The position numbers were made by a program, and so were the translations under genes. From the NCBI RefSeq assembly GCF_026967575.1, contig NZ_CP114054.1, positions 124,001-188,000 of the forward strand: a stretch of DNA of 64,000 nt, written 5' to 3'. The notes under the pieces are model-generated. The model did no database searches. It was not told where the DNA came from and saw nothing but the letters and a program-made list of their open reading frames with translations. The stretch comes from Aurantiacibacter sp. MUD11 (GTDB taxonomy: Bacteria; Pseudomonadota; Alphaproteobacteria; Sphingomonadales; Sphingomonadaceae). This document shows positions 19,090-27,270 of this stretch, piece by piece (position 1 is the stretch's first letter; every line of letters starts with the position of its first letter).

Positions 19090-19174
19090 TTTTGTTGCAG
19101 TGCAGCAAAACCGTCAAAATTGTCGCCAAAATGTCACACGAAACTATCTCGTGTGAAACCTCTTCACAGTGTGA
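19090..19174. promoter_or_regulatory. cluster of palindromes upstream of the TonB receptor
   Basis: Three dyads lie in the AT-richer 237-bp leader: a 21-bp quasi-palindrome from TTTTG to CAAAA at 19090-19110; TCACACGA-N7-TCGTGTGA at 19134-19156 with perfect 8-bp arms; and TCACA-G-TGTGA at 19164-19174. The TGTGA and TCACA half-sites at 19152-19156 and 19164-19168 face each other like a Crp site but with 7 rather than 6 bases between. The 19244-19260 dyad GTTCG-N7-CGAAC lies further down. Confidence 0.5.
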
Positions 19175-19314
19175 TTGTATGCAGCGCCGCAATGGTGTTT
19201 GAGGCACGGTCAGGAAGGAGGGGTATGGACGCCTAAAGCTGAAGTTCGGACATAACGAACAAGCCTTGGCAGCCTTCCTTTCGTCGAATTCTCCCACTTA
19301 CCAGGAGCATTTTA

Positions 19315-22257
19315 ATGTTGATAAACAGGAAGAAGGCCTCGCTGCTGGCGAGCACCGTGATCTTCGGGTCGCTGGTCGCAACTCCAGTCTACGCGCAGGA
19401 CGAAGGCGCATCGGAAGATAACGGTACGATTCTCGTTACCGGTACCCGTATTGCGCGTCAGAACGTTGACACCGCAGCGCCGATCGCGGTCGTCGACAGC
19501 GAAGAGTTCTCGCTGTCGGGTACGGTGAACGTCGAAAACGTGGTGAACCAGCTGCCGCAGGTCATCCCGGGCTTCACCTCCAACTCGAACAACCCCGGTA
19601 CCGGTACCTCCACGCTGAACCTGCGTGGTCTGGGTTCGGCCCGCACCATGGTGCTGGTCAACGGCCGTCGCTGGATGTTCTACGATACCGCCCAGATCGT
19701 CGACTTGAACACCATCCCGCAGTTCCTGCTGGACGGCGTTGACGTTGTGACCGGTGGTGCTTCGGCTGTGTACGGTTCGGACGCTATGTCCGGCGTCGTC
19801 AACTTCCGCCTGCGTCACGTCGACGGCGTCGAAGTTGGTGGCCAGTACTCGGTCACCGACCGTGGCGATGGCGACCGCTATCAGATCCACGGTGCCATCG
19901 GTACCGAATTCGCTGACGGCCGTGGTCGTGCCACCGTCTTCGGTGAATACTACAACCGTTCGTCGGTGTTCCAGGGCGACCGTGACTTCTCGTTCTTCGC
20001 ACTGGGCGGCGAGACTTTCGGCCTGAACCTGCTGCAGTTCGGTTCGTCGACGGTTCCGCAGGGCCGTTTCAACGCTCCGGGTTCGACCACCGTTGACGGT
20101 GTCAGCTACCCGCTGGCTTCCGGCCTGACGATCGACGACGCGCTGTTCGACACCCCGGGTGTTGCTCGCGCTCGTGCCGGCGACACCTACAACTACGCTC
20201 CGGTCAACTACCTGCAGATCCCGCAGGAACGTTACCTGATCGGCGGTTATGCCGAATACGAAATCTTCGATGGCGTCGAAGCCTACACCGAAGTTTCCTT
20301 CGTCAACAACCGCGTTGCCCAGGAACTGGCCGCCACCCCGGTGACCGGTACCTTCAACATCGATCTGGACACGGTGCAGCCGTTCTTCGACGCTGCCACC
20401 TTCGCTCAGCTGCAGACGCTCGACCAGCGTGAAGAAGACGTCAACGCAGCCCGTATCGCGGCCGGCCTCGCGCCGAACCAGGCGGGTCCGGGTGTTGTAC
20501 GTGCCTTCATCCAGCGTCGTATGCTGGAAACCGGCCCGCGTAACAGCCTGGACGAGCGCAACGCGTTCCGTGTCCTCGCTGGTCTGCGTGGTGACCTGGG
20601 CCAGTACATCAACTGGGACGCGTACTACATGTACGCACGCACGCGTAACGCGAACGTCCAGTCGGGTAACATCTCGCGCTCGGCCTTCCAGGCTGGCCTC
20701 GATGGCACCGGCACTGCGATCAACCCGTTCGGTGCTGGCACCCTGACCGATGCGATGGTGAACGCTGTCACCATCCAGGCCCAGAACGGCGACATTTCGA
20801 CTCTCGAAGTCCTGACCGGCTACCTCTCGGGTACCTTCGGTGACTTCGCGATCGGCAATGCCGCTCCGATCGGCTTCGCACTGGGTGGTGAGTATCGCCG
20901 CGTTGCTTCGCGCTTCATCCCGGACACGGCGCTCTCCTCGGGTGACGTTATCGGCTTCAACGCCGGTAGCCCGACCGACGGTGCGTACAACGTGCACGAG
21001 ATCTTCGGCGAACTGCAGATCCCGATCATCGAGACCGACTCGGGCCTCACGCTCGACGTCAACGGTGCAGCCCGTTACTCCGACTACTCGCTGACCAACG
21101 TCGGCGGTGTCTGGGCCTACGCTGGCGGTATCGAGTTCTCGCCGATCCCGGACATCAAGTTCCGTGGTCAGTACCAGCGTGCTGTTCGTGCTCCGAACGT
21201 GGGCGAGCTGTTCGGCGGTCAGGCCATCGGTTTCCCCGGTGCAACCGACCCCTGCGGTAACGCTACCTTCCTGGCGGCCAACCCGGGTGCCGACGCAATC
21301 TGTGTCGCTACCGGTGTGCCGCAGGCCAACCTCGGCAACGCCGCTGTCGTTCAGCTGAACGCTCAGATCCCGGCGCTGTTCGGTGGTAACCCGGGCCTGC
21401 AGGAAGAAACCTCGGACTCGTGGACCTTCGGTGTCGTGCTGCAGCCGGAAGCAATTCCGGGCCTGACCATCACGGCTGACTACTTCGACATCGTGATCGA
21501 GGACACCATCTCGATCGCTGGTGGTAGTCTCCAGGGTCTGTTCGACCTGTGCTACGGCGACATTCAGGACGTGAACAACGCGGCCTGTCAGCCGTTCGTC
21601 GGCATCCGTAACAGCGATGGTGCGATCACCGTGAACGCTCCGCCGCTCGTTTCGTCGGTCAACATTGCCGAGCTGGGCGTGTCGGGTATCGACCTCCAGG
21701 TCAACTATGGCATGGACCTGCCGTTCTCGGTCTTCACCAGCGGTGGTGTGTCCGACTTCAACATCTCGTTCCTGGGTACCTGGACCGAGAGCTCGTACTT
21801 CGTGCCGATCGCCGCGCTGCCGCGTACGATCGAGTGCGCCGGCGAATTCGCCAACGAGTGCGGCGAACCGACTCCGTCCTTCAAGTGGACGAGCCGTTTC
21901 ACCTGGGTTGATGGTCCGTTCACCTTCTCGACCCGCTGGCGTCACCTGAGCGCCGTGGACGATGACGACGTGAGCACCGACTACACGCAGTTCAACGGTA
22001 TCGAGCGCATCGACGCCTACGACCTGATCGACCTGACCATGTCGTACGACTGGAACGACATGATCACCCTGTCGGTCGGTGTTCGTAACCTGTTCGACAC
22101 CCTGCCGGGTGCGCCTGAGTTCGACGCCAACGGCTTCGTGACCAACCGTCCGAACTCGCTGCTGCTTGGTGACAACCAGGAGCAGGCCAACACCTACCCG
22201 TCGACCTACGACGTGCTGGGTCGCGACTGGTTCGCATCGGTCCTGTTCCGCTTCTAA
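19315..22257 (+). CDS. large TonB-dependent outer-membrane receptor
   Basis: This 980-residue outer-membrane transporter has a signal peptide cut after VYAQ, a TonB-box-like ILVTGTR near 40, a plug domain with NLRGLGSARTMVLVNGRR and GGASAVYGSDAMSGVVNFRL, and a long beta-barrel ending ASVLFRF with the terminal phenylalanine. It is a ligand-gated importer energised by TonB-ExbBD; the ligand cannot be told. Codons differ from neighbours: GGT, CGT, GCT, GTT and AAC dominate, as in very highly expressed genes. CCAGGAG precedes the ATG. It is flanked by methyltransferases and iron oxygenases. Confidence 0.93.
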   Translation: MLINRKKASLLASTVIFGSLVATPVYAQDEGASEDNGTILVTGTRIARQNVDTAAPIAVVDSEEFSLSGTVNVENVVNQLPQVIPGFTSNSNNPGTGTSTLNLRGLGSARTMVLVNGRRWMFYDTAQIVDLNTIPQFLLDGVDVVTGGASAVYGSDAMSGVVNFRLRHVDGVEVGGQYSVTDRGDGDRYQIHGAIGTEFADGRGRATVFGEYYNRSSVFQGDRDFSFFALGGETFGLNLLQFGSSTVPQGRFNAPGSTTVDGVSYPLASGLTIDDALFDTPGVARARAGDTYNYAPVNYLQIPQERYLIGGYAEYEIFDGVEAYTEVSFVNNRVAQELAATPVTGTFNIDLDTVQPFFDAATFAQLQTLDQREEDVNAARIAAGLAPNQAGPGVVRAFIQRRMLETGPRNSLDERNAFRVLAGLRGDLGQYINWDAYYMYARTRNANVQSGNISRSAFQAGLDGTGTAINPFGAGTLTDAMVNAVTIQAQNGDISTLEVLTGYLSGTFGDFAIGNAAPIGFALGGEYRRVASRFIPDTALSSGDVIGFNAGSPTDGAYNVHEIFGELQIPIIETDSGLTLDVNGAARYSDYSLTNVGGVWAYAGGIEFSPIPDIKFRGQYQRAVRAPNVGELFGGQAIGFPGATDPCGNATFLAANPGADAICVATGVPQANLGNAAVVQLNAQIPALFGGNPGLQEETSDSWTFGVVLQPEAIPGLTITADYFDIVIEDTISIAGGSLQGLFDLCYGDIQDVNNAACQPFVGIRNSDGAITVNAPPLVSSVNIAELGVSGIDLQVNYGMDLPFSVFTSGGVSDFNISFLGTWTESSYFVPIAALPRTIECAGEFANECGEPTPSFKWTSRFTWVDGPFTFSTRWRHLSAVDDDDVSTDYTQFNGIERIDAYDLIDLTMSYDWNDMITLSVGVRNLFDTLPGAPEFDANGFVTNRPNSLLLGDNQEQANTYPSTYDVLGRDWFASVLFRF

Positions 22258-22290
22258 GCGACAGATCGAAGCGAGTTATCGCTAAAGAAG

Positions 22291-22328
22291 GGGCGGGGGA
22301 CCTTAGGGTCTCCCGCCCTTTTTCTTTG
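22291..22328 (+). terminator. Rho-independent terminator after the TonB receptor
   Basis: Arms at 22291-22302 and 22307-22318 form a 12-bp stem (one G-U pair) around TTAG, followed by five T, C and three T. It is a strong, classical terminator 33 bp after the receptor stop, fitting a highly transcribed single-gene unit. Confidence 0.9.
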
Positions 22329-22399
22329 CGTGGTGCAGGCGGCAGGCAGCGCAAGACCCAAGCCCAAGGGCGGTCGCCTGCTGCGCGAAAGCGCTGATC

Positions 22400-23326
22400 C
22401 TATTCGGGCTTGGTGAGAGTCAGGAACGTCGCGAACGGCGTGGCTGCGGCCCCGTCGCGCAGTTCCTCGCTGGAAGAGAGTTCCAGCCCGGCCGCTTCCA
22501 GCACGGCGACCAGCTTCTCGCCGGTTCCGGCGGCCTCCGCGGCCATTTCCAGGGAGGCGATGCGGCCCAGCTCGTTCTGGGCCTGGCCGACGATCTGGTC
22601 GATTACCGCCGCGGTATGCGCGGGCGGATCGTTGCGGCCGAAATGCAGCGTCCGGCGCAGCGCCTCGGCAATTTCCCATGCGGCCGATTCCGGGCCGAAC
22701 TTTCGCGCCCCTTCCTCGGGAGCCGTCGCCACCTCGGGCGGGACGGTGGCAATGCCCATCTGCCGCAATTGCAGACTGCGCTTGGCGATACCGGGCAGGT
22801 CCTGTTCCTCGATGGCCCAGGCGATCTGCTGCCTGCGTTTGCGGTTATGCGCGAGGATCGGGCTATCGGTGCGATGCGTGATCGCGCCGAAGATGCCGCC
22901 GGGCTTCAGCACGCGCGCCACTTCGGCGGCAGCGCCTGCGATGTCGCCGTATTCGAAGCCGAACTGGCTGGTGGCCGCGGCGAAGATCTCATCCGGGAAG
23001 GGCAAGTCGCGCATCAGCACACCCGCACGCACCTTCGCGCCGCGTGGCGGCGTCGGCAGTTCGCTGGCCTGGTCGATCCCGACCGGCTTCAGGTCGCGCC
23101 GGGCGGCCAGCAGCTTGGCCATGACGCGCCCGTCACCCGTGCCAAGGTCGATCACCCGCACGCCGCGAGGCAGCTTGTTCGCGAAGGCGCTCCAGACGTC
23201 GGTCTGCACCTGGTCGATGCCTTGCCAGGCATCGGGCAGGCAGCCGCCGCGGGCGCTGCCGGAGGCATCGGTGTTGGCTTCCCAAAAGGCGTCCCACGCC
23301 TGCCGACTGTCCTTCTTCGCGCTCAT
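22400..23326 (-). CDS. class I SAM-dependent methyltransferase
   Basis: This 308-residue protein has motif I VRVIDLGTGDGRVMAKLL (about 56-73), an acidic GIDQASEL after the second strand, RDLPFPDEIFAAATSQFGFEY, and VLKPGGIFGAITH, the typical UbiE/methyltransferase-11 layout. The helical C-terminal half (about 160-308) is specific to this protein. The start MSAKKDSRQAWD gives a natural N-terminus. It lies 7 bp after the TPR/oxygenase gene's other end and on the same strand as the two oxygenases, so it may be the last gene of their operon. Substrate unknown. Confidence 0.8.
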   Translation of the reverse strand: MSAKKDSRQAWDAFWEANTDASGSARGGCLPDAWQGIDQVQTDVWSAFANKLPRGVRVIDLGTGDGRVMAKLLAARRDLKPVGIDQASELPTPPRGAKVRAGVLMRDLPFPDEIFAAATSQFGFEYGDIAGAAAEVARVLKPGGIFGAITHRTDSPILAHNRKRRQQIAWAIEEQDLPGIAKRSLQLRQMGIATVPPEVATAPEEGARKFGPESAAWEIAEALRRTLHFGRNDPPAHTAAVIDQIVGQAQNELGRIASLEMAAEAAGTGEKLVAVLEAAGLELSSSEELRDGAAATPFATFLTLTKPE

Positions 23327-23333
23327 GCCGCGA

Positions 23334-24920
23334 CTATGCGGCGAGGGTTACGTCAAATGCAACCGTCATCCGGCGGCCTTCCGCAAACGGCCGGGTGCCG
23401 TGGTAGAGCGTGCTGGGAAACAGCGCGAGGTGGCCCGCCTTGGGGCGCAGCGCGTAGAGCGGTTCAAGCTCCACGCGCAGGTCGCGCGCAGGGCGGCCAA
23501 GTTCGATCCAGCCTGCGCGATCATCGTCGTCGCCAAGGCTCTCGGGCAGTTCGCAATAGAGGGCGGAGGAGACGATACCCTGCGGATGGATATGCGCGGC
23601 GTGATGGTGCCCGCCGCCGCTGAGCCGCACCGACCATGATCCGCTGATCCACCACGGTGCAGCGCGATGCGCGAGCAGCGGATGGGCCTCGTCGAGCGGC
23701 GGCAGGCCCTGGCGATATTCCTCCAGTGTGTCCTCGATCGCGGTGCGCAGGGCGAGCAGTTCCGGCTCCTCGCGGTCGAACAGGATGCCGCGCGTCTGCG
23801 AGCCGCCTCGCAGCGACTGCCCCAGAGGCATCGGGGCGGTTTCATGCAGCTCGTGCAGCACCGCGATGGCCGGAGCGAGGACGCTGTCGGCGTCGTGCAG
23901 CGCCAGCAGGCGCACGAAACCCTCCTGCCCGTGCAGCCATTCCGCCTGCGGGTTGTCGGTCAGCCGCCACAGGATATCGCGCAATGCCCATGCCGAGATG
24001 CTGAGCGGAGCCAGTTCGAGTGCGCGCGTCAGCGCCTTGTCGGCCCGGTCGTAGTGCGCCAGCCGCAACGAATGCCGGGCTTCCTGCACCCAGCGGTTCT
24101 CGCTGTCGATCTCCAGCGCGGAGAACAGTCGCTCGGCTTTCTCGTCGTCCCCGGCCGCGCCCGAATAGATCGCGTGCATCAGCCGGAAGTGCTCGATTTG
24201 CGGGAAGGCCTTGCATGCGCGCGCGGCAACCTCGGCGGCCTGTTCGTTGTAGTCGAGCCCGGCCAGTTGCGTGGCCCACTCGGCAAGGATGTTCGGGTCC
24301 TGCGGCACACGCTCCGCGGCGGTGCCGTAATGCGAGGTGAAATCCTCCTCGCCTTCGCCCAGGCGCAGCTGCGCCAGGAACTTCAGTCCCTCTGTCCAGT
24401 GCGGTGCCTGTGCCACCAGTTGCTCGGCGATTGCATGGGCGCCCCCGGCATCGCCCGCCACGTCCAGCGCTTGCGCCTTGCCGAGCCACAGGTCGGCATC
24501 ACCTGAATTGACGGCCAGGGCCCGATCGAACCGCTCAAGCGCATCCGCCTCGCCACGTTCCAGCGCCACGCGCGCGCGGCCATGCAGCGCGCGTACCCGC
24601 TGCGGTTCGATGGCCAGTGCCCGGTCGTACCACTCGGCCGCTTCGCGTTTGCGACCGAGCGCGCGTTCCGACGAGGCGCGGGTGGAGCAATAGGCCGGGT
24701 TTCCGCGGCCCAAGGCTTCCACTGCCTCAAGCTCGGTCCTCGCCTCGGCAAATCGACCGAGGGTGTTGAGGGCAATGGCGTGGTTGAGGCGGAAATCGAG
24801 TACCTCGGGCGCCAGCGCCACGGCTTGCGCGAAGTGCGTCTGCGCAGCGGCAGCATCGCCTGCCTTCATCGCGGCGTGGCCGGCGCTGTTGGCCTGTGCT
24901 GCTGCCGGCGGAACGCTCAC
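23334..24920 (-). CDS. TPR protein with C-terminal 2OG-Fe(II) oxygenase domain
   Basis: This roughly 528-residue fusion has tetratricopeptide repeats over most of its length (for example NSAGHAAMKAGDAAAAQTHF and further helical pairs to about 330) and a C-terminal putative 2OG-Fe(II) oxygenase domain. Seen there: the His-rich GGHHHAAHIHPQG, ALYCELPE, GHLALFPSTLYHGTRPF with the distal histidine, and RMTVAFDV with the 2OG-binding arginine. The TPR part likely docks a protein substrate. I prefer GTG at 24920, whose GTGA overlaps the upstream gene's stop; GTG at 24935 would add five residues. Confidence 0.85.
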   Translation of the reverse strand: MSVPPAAAQANSAGHAAMKAGDAAAAQTHFAQAVALAPEVLDFRLNHAIALNTLGRFAEARTELEAVEALGRGNPAYCSTRASSERALGRKREAAEWYDRALAIEPQRVRALHGRARVALERGEADALERFDRALAVNSGDADLWLGKAQALDVAGDAGGAHAIAEQLVAQAPHWTEGLKFLAQLRLGEGEEDFTSHYGTAAERVPQDPNILAEWATQLAGLDYNEQAAEVAARACKAFPQIEHFRLMHAIYSGAAGDDEKAERLFSALEIDSENRWVQEARHSLRLAHYDRADKALTRALELAPLSISAWALRDILWRLTDNPQAEWLHGQEGFVRLLALHDADSVLAPAIAVLHELHETAPMPLGQSLRGGSQTRGILFDREEPELLALRTAIEDTLEEYRQGLPPLDEAHPLLAHRAAPWWISGSWSVRLSGGGHHHAAHIHPQGIVSSALYCELPESLGDDDDRAGWIELGRPARDLRVELEPLYALRPKAGHLALFPSTLYHGTRPFAEGRRMTVAFDVTLAA

Positions 24921-25654
24921 TTGTCGCGCAGCCACCCGCTGATGGCATAGCGCCCGCGCGGCGCGAACGGGGGTACGTAGGTGACCGCATGAGCCTGCGG
25001 AACCCTGAACAAATTCAAGGTGTTGAAGCGCGGCATGAGACCCGTTTCGATGTTGCCGTCGTCATCGTAGAAGACCAGGTAGCCGCCCCAGTCGGGGTAC
25101 CAGTCGTCGATGGTAAGGTTGAGGACATAGGCGATCCGCCAGCCTTCCTCGACATGGCTGTCGATATGCTTCCCGAGGAAGTGGTTCGGGCCATAGCAAC
25201 TGGCGTGCCCGTCCGCCTTGGCAAGCTCGGGAATGCCGGTGACATCGCGCATCAGGCCGAGGAAATCAGGCGCGTTGAGATATTCCAGCAGCAATTCGTG
25301 CGGGCCGCCCGGCTCCCACTGTTGCTGCAAGCCTTCGACCAGCGAGTAGCGATTGCAGCGAAAGGCGTAGTCCCGGTTCGCGGCACTGCGATCGGTGGCC
25401 TTCACCAGCTCGACGATTTCCTGTCCCACGGCCTGGTTGCGCAGGTCTCGCCCGCGCCAGCTGTGCGGCTCGCTATGCGTGCCCGCCTGCAGCGCGATAC
25501 CCCATTCGGTACCCTGGATCAGGATGTTGCGCAGCTCGCGTGCGGTCTCGTCGGTGAGGACGTTTTCGATCTGCAACCTGCTGTCGGCAGCGAATCGCCG
25601 GGCGAGGTTGGCGCGATCGAGATCGGGGTTCAGTTCGAACAGGGCTTTGGCCAT
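24917..25654 (-). CDS. 2OG-Fe(II) oxygenase (prolyl-hydroxylase-like)
   Basis: This 245-residue dioxygenase shows the double-stranded beta-helix features of the P4H/Tpa1 group: HIDSHVEEGWRIAYVLNLT with the HxD iron ligands, DWGGYLVFYDD, NLFRVPQAHAVTYV with the distal histidine, and RYAISGWLRD with the 2OG-binding arginine. Tpa1-like enzymes hydroxylate proteins such as ribosomal subunits, but bacterial members also modify peptides or small molecules. It is translationally coupled to the TPR-oxygenase gene and starts 46 bp beyond the terminator of the UrcA transcript. Confidence 0.88.
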   Translation of the reverse strand: MAKALFELNPDLDRANLARRFAADSRLQIENVLTDETARELRNILIQGTEWGIALQAGTHSEPHSWRGRDLRNQAVGQEIVELVKATDRSAANRDYAFRCNRYSLVEGLQQQWEPGGPHELLLEYLNAPDFLGLMRDVTGIPELAKADGHASCYGPNHFLGKHIDSHVEEGWRIAYVLNLTIDDWYPDWGGYLVFYDDDGNIETGLMPRFNTLNLFRVPQAHAVTYVPPFAPRGRYAISGWLRDK

Positions 25655-25699
25655 GCCGCAGCCTATAGAAAGCGTGTCCCTACGGCGCCAGTCCCGGAC

Positions 25700-25728
25700 A
25701 AAAAAAGAGACCCGCCGCGAGGCTCTCT
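25700..25728 (-). terminator. Rho-independent terminator of the UrcA transcript
   Basis: On the minus strand AGAGAGCC and GGGTCTCT arms (plus coordinates 25706-25728, one mismatch) are followed by seven T (25700-25706). It ends the transcript from the UrcA gene or from an sRNA in its 3' UTR, and insulates the 2OG oxygenase gene. Confidence 0.85.
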
Positions 25729-25855
25729 AGGAAGCCATCGCAGACGGGTCAGCTTGAGACCTTGCCTTTGGTGCTAGTTGGCTCTAGCCCGTGCGCATCT
25801 TACCCTACGCCCGGTTGAGGCCTGGTCCCGGTTCGCTAAGAAACCATGCCGGGTC
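25700..25855 (-). ncRNA. structured 3' UTR or 3'-derived small RNA
   Basis: The 156 bases after the UrcA stop contain no frame but several stems on the minus strand. The segment at the stop codon (TTGAGACCCG, plus 25850-25859) can pair with three places: CTCAAC at 25814-25819, GGTCTCAA at 25754-25761, and CGGGTCTC at 25707-25714 in the terminator. A GCTAG/CTAGC hairpin and a CCCGG...GGTT/AACC...GGG hairpin also form. Mutually exclusive pairing, including one form that breaks the terminator stem, suggests a switch or sRNA. It does not match 6S, SRP, RNase P or tmRNA signatures I know. Confidence 0.4.
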
Positions 25856-26176
25856 TCAACCGCGCTGCTGTTCAGCGGCGCGAACGGCGATTTCCCGCTC
25901 GAAAGTCTTGATCGTCTCGGCGTAGCAGCTGCGTGCTTCGCTGCTCGGCAGCGCGCGGCCGGACGTGCGGTAGTCGATGCCGCAGACTTCCTCTGCCGCG
26001 CGGTTCAGGCGACGCTGCAGCGCGCTCTGACCTTCCTGCGTCGACAGGTCGAGGTCGCTGTAGCGGACCGACACGGTCTCGCCGCCGTCACGGGCGTCGG
26101 CGAGGGCCGGGGTTGCAATCATGGCGCTCGCGGCGATCGCGGCGGCCAGGCCAGTCTTCATCGAAATCGTCTTCAT
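25856..26176 (-). CDS. UrcA family protein
   Basis: This 106-residue secreted protein belongs to the UrcA family common in Sphingomonadales. It has a signal peptide cut after TPALA (about residue 26), the motif SVRYSDLDLSTQEGQSALQRRLNRAAEEVCG, and a second cysteine in EARSCYAETI that likely forms a disulfide. Function of UrcA proteins is unknown. The start MKTISMK has a strong GGAGGTG eight bases upstream; longer frames run into the intergenic region. It is divergent from bamD, 296 bp apart, and has a structured 3' UTR. Confidence 0.88.
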   Translation of the reverse strand: MKTISMKTGLAAAIAASAMIATPALADARDGGETVSVRYSDLDLSTQEGQSALQRRLNRAAEEVCGIDYRTSGRALPSSEARSCYAETIKTFEREIAVRAAEQQRG

Positions 26177-26337
26177 TTTACACCTCCACTTGTTTGCTCT
26201 GGCCCGCAAATTTGGGGGACGGGCCGAAGCGATGATTGTGGTGTAGACAGGGGTTTGCGTCAGGGCATCACAAGGTCGACAGGACCGTGGCTGGTCTCGA
26301 CCAAGGCCGCCTGGACCCGACAACCGGCCAACTTTCA

Positions 26338-26351
26338 TCGACAAACGTCGA
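26338..26351. promoter_or_regulatory. BlaI-like palindrome in the UrcA/bamD divergent region
   Basis: TCGAC-AAAC-GTCGA has perfect 5-bp arms around an AAAC spacer. The ACAAACGT core and 14-bp layout equal the two operators before the blaI-like gene at 47.6 kb. It lies 161 bp before the UrcA start and 121 bp before bamD. Whether BlaI binds is inference. Confidence 0.4.
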
Positions 26352-26397
26352 GGCATTTTCAGGTGCAACCAATCGGCCACGGCAGGTCGGGCGGCTA

Positions 26398-26403
26398 TAT
26401 AAT
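26398..26403 (+). promoter_or_regulatory. possible -10 element before bamD
   Basis: TATAAT lies 69 bp before the bamD start in an otherwise gene-free divergent region (26177-26472). No good -35 box is seen 17 bp upstream, so this is weak. Confidence 0.3.
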
Positions 26404-26472
26404 GTGGTCATGAAGGGGATTGGCGGCGTCACTTCACTTGGCGTTCAGCGCGCGGCTAGTTATAGGCGGCGC

Positions 26473-27267
26473 ATGACTGCGAAGCTTTTCGTTCGAAACG
26501 CGCTGGTGTGCGCGACGGGTGCCATGCTGCTGGCGGGTTGTGGAGGCGGTCGCGATACCGAGCCGAACGATCTCGCTTACGTCGCGCGCGACGTCGAATC
26601 GCTCTACACCGCGGCGAAGGACCGGCTCGATCGCGGCGACCTGGTGCTGGCCGCCGGCCTGTTCGACGAAGTGGAGCGCCAGCATCCCTATTCGCCCTGG
26701 GCGCGCCGTGCCCAGCTGATGAGTGCCTTCTCCTATTACGCCGCGGCGGATTACAACCGCGCGATCCAGTCGGCCTCGCGCTTCCTGTCGATCCATCCGG
26801 GCAACCGCGATGCGCCCTATGCCTATTACCTGATCGCCATCAGCTATTACGAGCAGATCAGCGACGTGGAGCGTGACCAGGCGATCACCCAGCTGGCGCT
26901 GGCCGCGCTGACCGAGATCGTCCGCCGCTATCCCGAAAGCCCCTATGCCGACGATGCGCGGCTGAAGATCGACCTCGTCAACGATCACCTGGCGGGCAAG
27001 GAAATGGAGATCGGTCGATTCTACGAGCGGACCGGTCAGTGGCTGGCCGCGCAGCTGCGCTTCCGCAACGTCGTGGATGACTACCAGACCACCAGCCACA
27101 CGCCCGAGGCGCTCTATCGCCTGGTCGAAACCAGCCTGTCGCTCGGCTTGCTGGAAGAGGCACAGCGTTACGCTGCGGTGCTGGGTGCCAACTATCCGGG
27201 TTCGGAATGGTACCTGAAGGCCTTCGACCTGATGGAAGAGCACGCGCCGGAACGCGTCGCCACCTAG
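26473..27267 (+). CDS. bamD: outer membrane protein assembly factor BamD
   Basis: BamD is the essential lipoprotein of the BAM complex that inserts beta-barrel proteins in the outer membrane. The 264-residue protein has a lipobox MLLAGC (Cys near 22), then TPR-type helices including DRGDLVLAAGLFDEVERQHPYS, AYYLIAISYYEQI and RYPESPYADDA, all family hallmarks. The start MTAKLFVR gives a normal lipoprotein signal; the longer frame from 26236 runs through the promoter. bamD, recN and ligA lie together as in many alphaproteobacteria. Confidence 0.95.
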   Translation: MTAKLFVRNALVCATGAMLLAGCGGGRDTEPNDLAYVARDVESLYTAAKDRLDRGDLVLAAGLFDEVERQHPYSPWARRAQLMSAFSYYAAADYNRAIQSASRFLSIHPGNRDAPYAYYLIAISYYEQISDVERDQAITQLALAALTEIVRRYPESPYADDARLKIDLVNDHLAGKEMEIGRFYERTGQWLAAQLRFRNVVDDYQTTSHTPEALYRLVETSLSLGLLEEAQRYAAVLGANYPGSEWYLKAFDLMEEHAPERVAT

Positions 27268-27270
27268 GCT

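Noticed and set aside
19152..19168. Crp binding site
   Set aside because: TGTGA and TCACA face each other with 7 bases between, not the required 6.
19312..21945. 877-residue minus-strand open frame opposite the TonB receptor
   Set aside because: The receptor is unmistakable, and its biased codons remove stops on the other strand. The antisense protein has no domain or initiation site.
25700..25855. 6S RNA (ssrS)
   Set aside because: 5' and 3' ends can pair, as in 6S RNA, but the context is not zapA/5-FCL and the 5' segment is the UrcA stop codon. I recorded it as a structured 3' UTR instead.
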